Position numbers and translations under genes: made by a program. Source: Burkholderiales bacterium (GTDB taxonomy: Bacteria > Pseudomonadota > Gammaproteobacteria > Burkholderiales > Burkholderiaceae). From it: a stretch of DNA of 8,850 nucleotides. Location of the stretch: positions 1 to 8,850 of the forward strand of contig CANFNO010000078.1 in NCBI GenBank assembly GCA_947447845.1, written 5' to 3'. The first letter of the stretch is position 1. Every line of letters starts with the position of its first letter. Under the pieces are notes generated by a model that saw nothing but the letters and a program-made list of their open reading frames with translations, was not told the origin of the DNA and searched no databases. Below are positions 6,883 through 8,850 of the stretch, one piece after another.

Positions 6883-7434
6883 TCATTTTCGCCTATGCAC
6901 GAGACCGGGCGAAAAGGCTCGCTCCGCCGCCCGATGCCCCTCGTCTGGATACGGTGCCTGTTGCGCAAGTTGTTCAAATTCCTCTTCAACGGCCTCTGCG
7001 AGTTGCTCTACGCGCAAGCCTTTCACGCGATCGGACGCGAGAGACATTAACTCCTGTGCCAATGGATGGTCAGCATGTGACACCACGAGCGTAACGCCCT
7101 TGAACTCAAAGCGCTCCAACCATTCGAGCAAATACTGGCAATGAAACTGCACAGAATGCGCATGTTCTCGTTTGGGCTTGTCACTTTTGCCAAAGCCAAT
7201 CAAGTCTGGCACGAGCACCCGAATGCCCTTCCCTGCCCAGTCGGCGACAAGGTGGCGAAAGTTGTAACTCCAACCAGGAATAGGGTGCAAACACAGATAC
7301 ACGATCGCGCCATCACGCGGCCCTTCGTCTACAAAGTGCATGCGCAATCCTGCCAAGCATGGCAGATCGCTAACAAAATGGGGCATCCACGGGTAACCGG
7401 GCAACCCTTCAAAACAACACTCCGGTGTACGCAA
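6883..7434 (-). other. Degenerate haloalkane-dehalogenase-like domain of the TadA fusion
   Basis: This marks the hydrolase half, about residues 172-354 of the fusion. The N-terminal beta strands, the oxyanion-hole region and the strand leading to the nucleophile elbow can be followed. The nucleophile position is His291 instead of Asp. The following cap is cut to about 20 residues before a segment that in intact relatives (APxPDxxxxAxxRAF) comes after a much longer cap. The distal catalytic acid and base, and the last third of the fold, are absent. I therefore infer that it is not an active dehalogenase. Confidence 0.7.
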
Positions 7435-7947
7435 AGCGTCTTCACGCAGTGGCACCGCCAATTCGCGCTGAAGCACTCTTCTCTTTTTGAAAAATTCCTG
7501 CAGGATTTGACGGGCTTGTTCAGCCAGCAATCCGCCTTCGACTTGGGTCTGGTGGTTGAGTAACGGCTGCGCAAAAAGGTTCAGCACCGAGCCGGCGCAT
7601 CCTGTTTTGGGATCGGCTGCAGCAAACACGACCCGCCTGATCCGGCTGTGCAGAATGCTGCCACTGCACATGGCACAGGGCTCCAGCGAGACATACAACG
7701 TGCAGTCGTCCAGTCGATAGTTGCCCAGAGCGCTGGCAGCTGCGCGCAAAGCCAACATCTCCGCATGGGCACTCGCATCGCATGCGTGGATAGGGCTATT
7801 TCGCCCTACTCCGACCACCGCTCCGTCCTTCACTACGACCGCACCTACTGGCACTTCCCCTGCAGCTGAGGCTTCGCTCGCAAGCTGCAAGGCCAACTGC
7901 ATAAAGTCCAGGTCCTGTGACCCGGTTGCATCAGGCAGCTGTGGCAT
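6883..7947 (-). CDS. tadA: tRNA adenosine(34) deaminase TadA fused to a degenerate haloalkane-dehalogenase-like alpha/beta hydrolase
   Basis: The 354-residue product joins two domains without a stop. Residues about 10-158 are a complete TadA, which converts A34 to inosine in the tRNA-Arg(ACG) anticodon. Zinc ligands are H61, C91 and C94, and the proton shuttle is E63 (HAE and PCAMC motifs). The end, EFFKKRR, is where stand-alone TadA normally stops. After a linker of about 13 residues, ALRTPECCFEGLPGYPW (171-187), FVDEGP (205-210) and PDLIGFGKSDKPKRE (247-261) closely resemble the start of haloalkane dehalogenases. The hydrolase then departs from the family: HPIPGWSY (221-228) replaces the HGxPxWSY loop, VVSHADH (288-294) stands where VVQDWGG with its nucleophile Asp is expected, the cap is very short, and the frame ends soon after APYPDEGHRAAERAF (331-345). 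It begins 15 bases after guaA. Confidence 0.9.
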   Translation of the reverse strand: MPQLPDATGSQDLDFMQLALQLASEASAAGEVPVGAVVVKDGAVVGVGRNSPIHACDASAHAEMLALRAAASALGNYRLDDCTLYVSLEPCAMCSGSILHSRIRRVVFAAADPKTGCAGSVLNLFAQPLLNHQTQVEGGLLAEQARQILQEFFKKRRVLQRELAVPLREDALRTPECCFEGLPGYPWMPHFVSDLPCLAGLRMHFVDEGPRDGAIVYLCLHPIPGWSYNFRHLVADWAGKGIRVLVPDLIGFGKSDKPKREHAHSVQFHCQYLLEWLERFEFKGVTLVVSHADHPLAQELMSLASDRVKGLRVEQLAEAVEEEFEQLAQQAPYPDEGHRAAERAFSPGLVHRRK

Positions 7948-7962
7948 GTTGGTCGGTCGCGC

Positions 7963-8850
7963 CTATTCCCACTCAATCGTTGCCGGTGGCTTGCTGCTCA
8001 CGTCATAGGTTACGCGATTGATGCCACGAACCTCGTTGATGATGCGACTGGAGACCTTTTTCAGCAGCGCATAGGGCAGCTCTGCCCAATCGGCCGTCAT
8101 GAAATCGCTGGTCTGCACCGCGCGAAGAGCCACCACGTAGTCATAGGTGCGGCCATCGCCCATCACACCCACGCTTTTCACCGGCAAGAAAACGGTAAAG
8201 GCCTGACTGGTGAGGTCATACCAGCTCTTGCCGCTGTCTTCGTCCACAAAGTTGCGCAGTTCTTCAATGAAGATAGCGTCTGCCTTGCGCAGCAGGTCTG
8301 CGTATTCCTTCTTCACTTCGCCCAAAATTCGCACGCCCAGTCCTGGGCCGGGAAAAGGATGGCGATACACCATGTGGAAGGGCAAGCCCAGAGCCACACC
8401 CAGTTCTCGCACCTCGTCCTTGAACAATTCGCGCAGAGGCTCCAGCAGTTTTAATCCGAGTTGCTCCGGCAGGCCGCCCACGTTATGGTGGCTCTTGATG
8501 GTGACGGCCTTCTTGCCCTTGCCGCCGCCGGACTCGATCACGTCCGGGTAAATCGTGCCCTGGGCCAGCCACTCCACGTGGCGGGACTGGTCGCTGCGCA
8601 GCTTGGCCGCCTCGGCCTTGAACACTTCGACGAACTCGCGGCCGATGATTTTGCGCTTGGCTTCGGGCTCGCTCACGCCTGTCAGATGACCCAGAAATTG
8701 CGCCTCGGCATCCACCCGTACCACCTTGGCATGCAGCTTGCCAACAAACATGTCCATGACCATGTCGCCTTCGTTCAGGCGCAGCAGGCCATGATCCACG
8801 AATACGCAAGTCAGTTGATCGCCAATGGCGCGGTGAATCAGCGCCGCAGC
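7963..8850 (-). CDS. guaA: GMP synthetase (glutamine-hydrolysing), C-terminal part
   Basis: GuaA aminates XMP to GMP using glutamine and ATP, the last step of guanine nucleotide synthesis. Only the last 295 codons are in the window; the frame continues past 8850 without a start, entering at [21 protein letters not shown]. The visible part covers the end of the ATP-pyrophosphatase domain and the dimerisation domain: [42 protein letters not shown] and the C-terminal KPPATIEWE, which is the near-invariant end of the family. The glutamine amidotransferase domain and the SGGVDS loop lie outside. An apparent GTG start at 8799 is internal and should be ignored. It is followed after 15 bases by the tadA fusion gene, so guaA is probably the upstream gene of this operon. 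Confidence 0.96.
   Translation of the reverse strand, partial: AAALIHRAIGDQLTCVFVDHGLLRLNEGDMVMDMFVGKLHAKVVRVDAEAQFLGHLTGVSEPEAKRKIIGREFVEVFKAEAAKLRSDQSRHVEWLAQGTIYPDVIESGGGKGKKAVTIKSHHNVGGLPEQLGLKLLEPLRELFKDEVRELGVALGLPFHMVYRHPFPGPGLGVRILGEVKKEYADLLRKADAIFIEELRNFVDEDSGKSWYDLTSQAFTVFLPVKSVGVMGDGRTYDYVVALRAVQTSDFMTADWAELPYALLKKVSSRIINEVRGINRVTYDVSSKPPATIEWE

Noticed and set aside
6879..6989. Extended N-terminus for ldcA
   Set aside because: The added 37 residues are basic, do not resemble the S66 fold and overlap the tadA fusion coding region; the ATG at 6878 starts exactly at the first beta strand.
8483..8809. Minus-strand open frame of 108 codons within guaA
   Set aside because: It overlaps the invariant guaA coding sequence in another frame and its Arg/Gly-rich translation is typical of a GC-rich shadow.

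Overview
The window looks like ordinary chromosome of a betaproteobacterium, most likely a member of the Burkholderiales near Comamonadaceae (Rhodoferax/Polaromonas-like). That placement is inference. It rests on moderately high GC, the gene order ygfZ < > mltG-tmk-holB-pilZ-tatD, and the character of the encoded proteins. I see no rRNA, tRNA, CRISPR array, insertion sequence or phage gene.

Left part (1-4810): a partial ygfZ on the minus strand is divergent, across 46 bp, from a tightly packed plus-strand run: mltG, tmk, holB, pilZ, tatD and a secreted ankyrin-repeat protein. Most junctions are 1-4 base stop/start overlaps, so the six genes are probably one translationally coupled operon. Together they cover ending of glycan strands at the inner membrane (MltG), dTMP to dTDP (Tmk), the clamp loader delta' subunit (HolB), type IV pilus biogenesis (PilZ), a metal-dependent nuclease (TatD) and a periplasmic ankyrin protein of unknown role.

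Middle (4811-5930): a short convergent gap with a weak terminator-like hairpin, then a single minus-strand gene for a class III adenylate cyclase with a C-terminal FHA domain. Its 119-bp upstream region carries two perfect 7-bp inverted repeats placed like an operator or 5' hairpins.

Right part (5931-8850), all minus strand and read in the order guaA -> tadA -> ldcA: the C-terminal part of GMP synthetase, a tRNA adenosine deaminase fused in frame to a haloalkane-dehalogenase-like alpha/beta hydrolase, and an S66 LD-carboxypeptidase. Gaps are 15 and 4 bases, so this is probably a second operon.

The most notable feature is the TadA fusion. The TadA half looks intact. The hydrolase half has an altered oxyanion-hole motif, no nucleophile aspartate, a shrunken cap and no C-terminal half. 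It is therefore either a decaying passenger domain or a non-catalytic domain kept for another purpose. I found no clear evidence of a wholly new multi-gene system.
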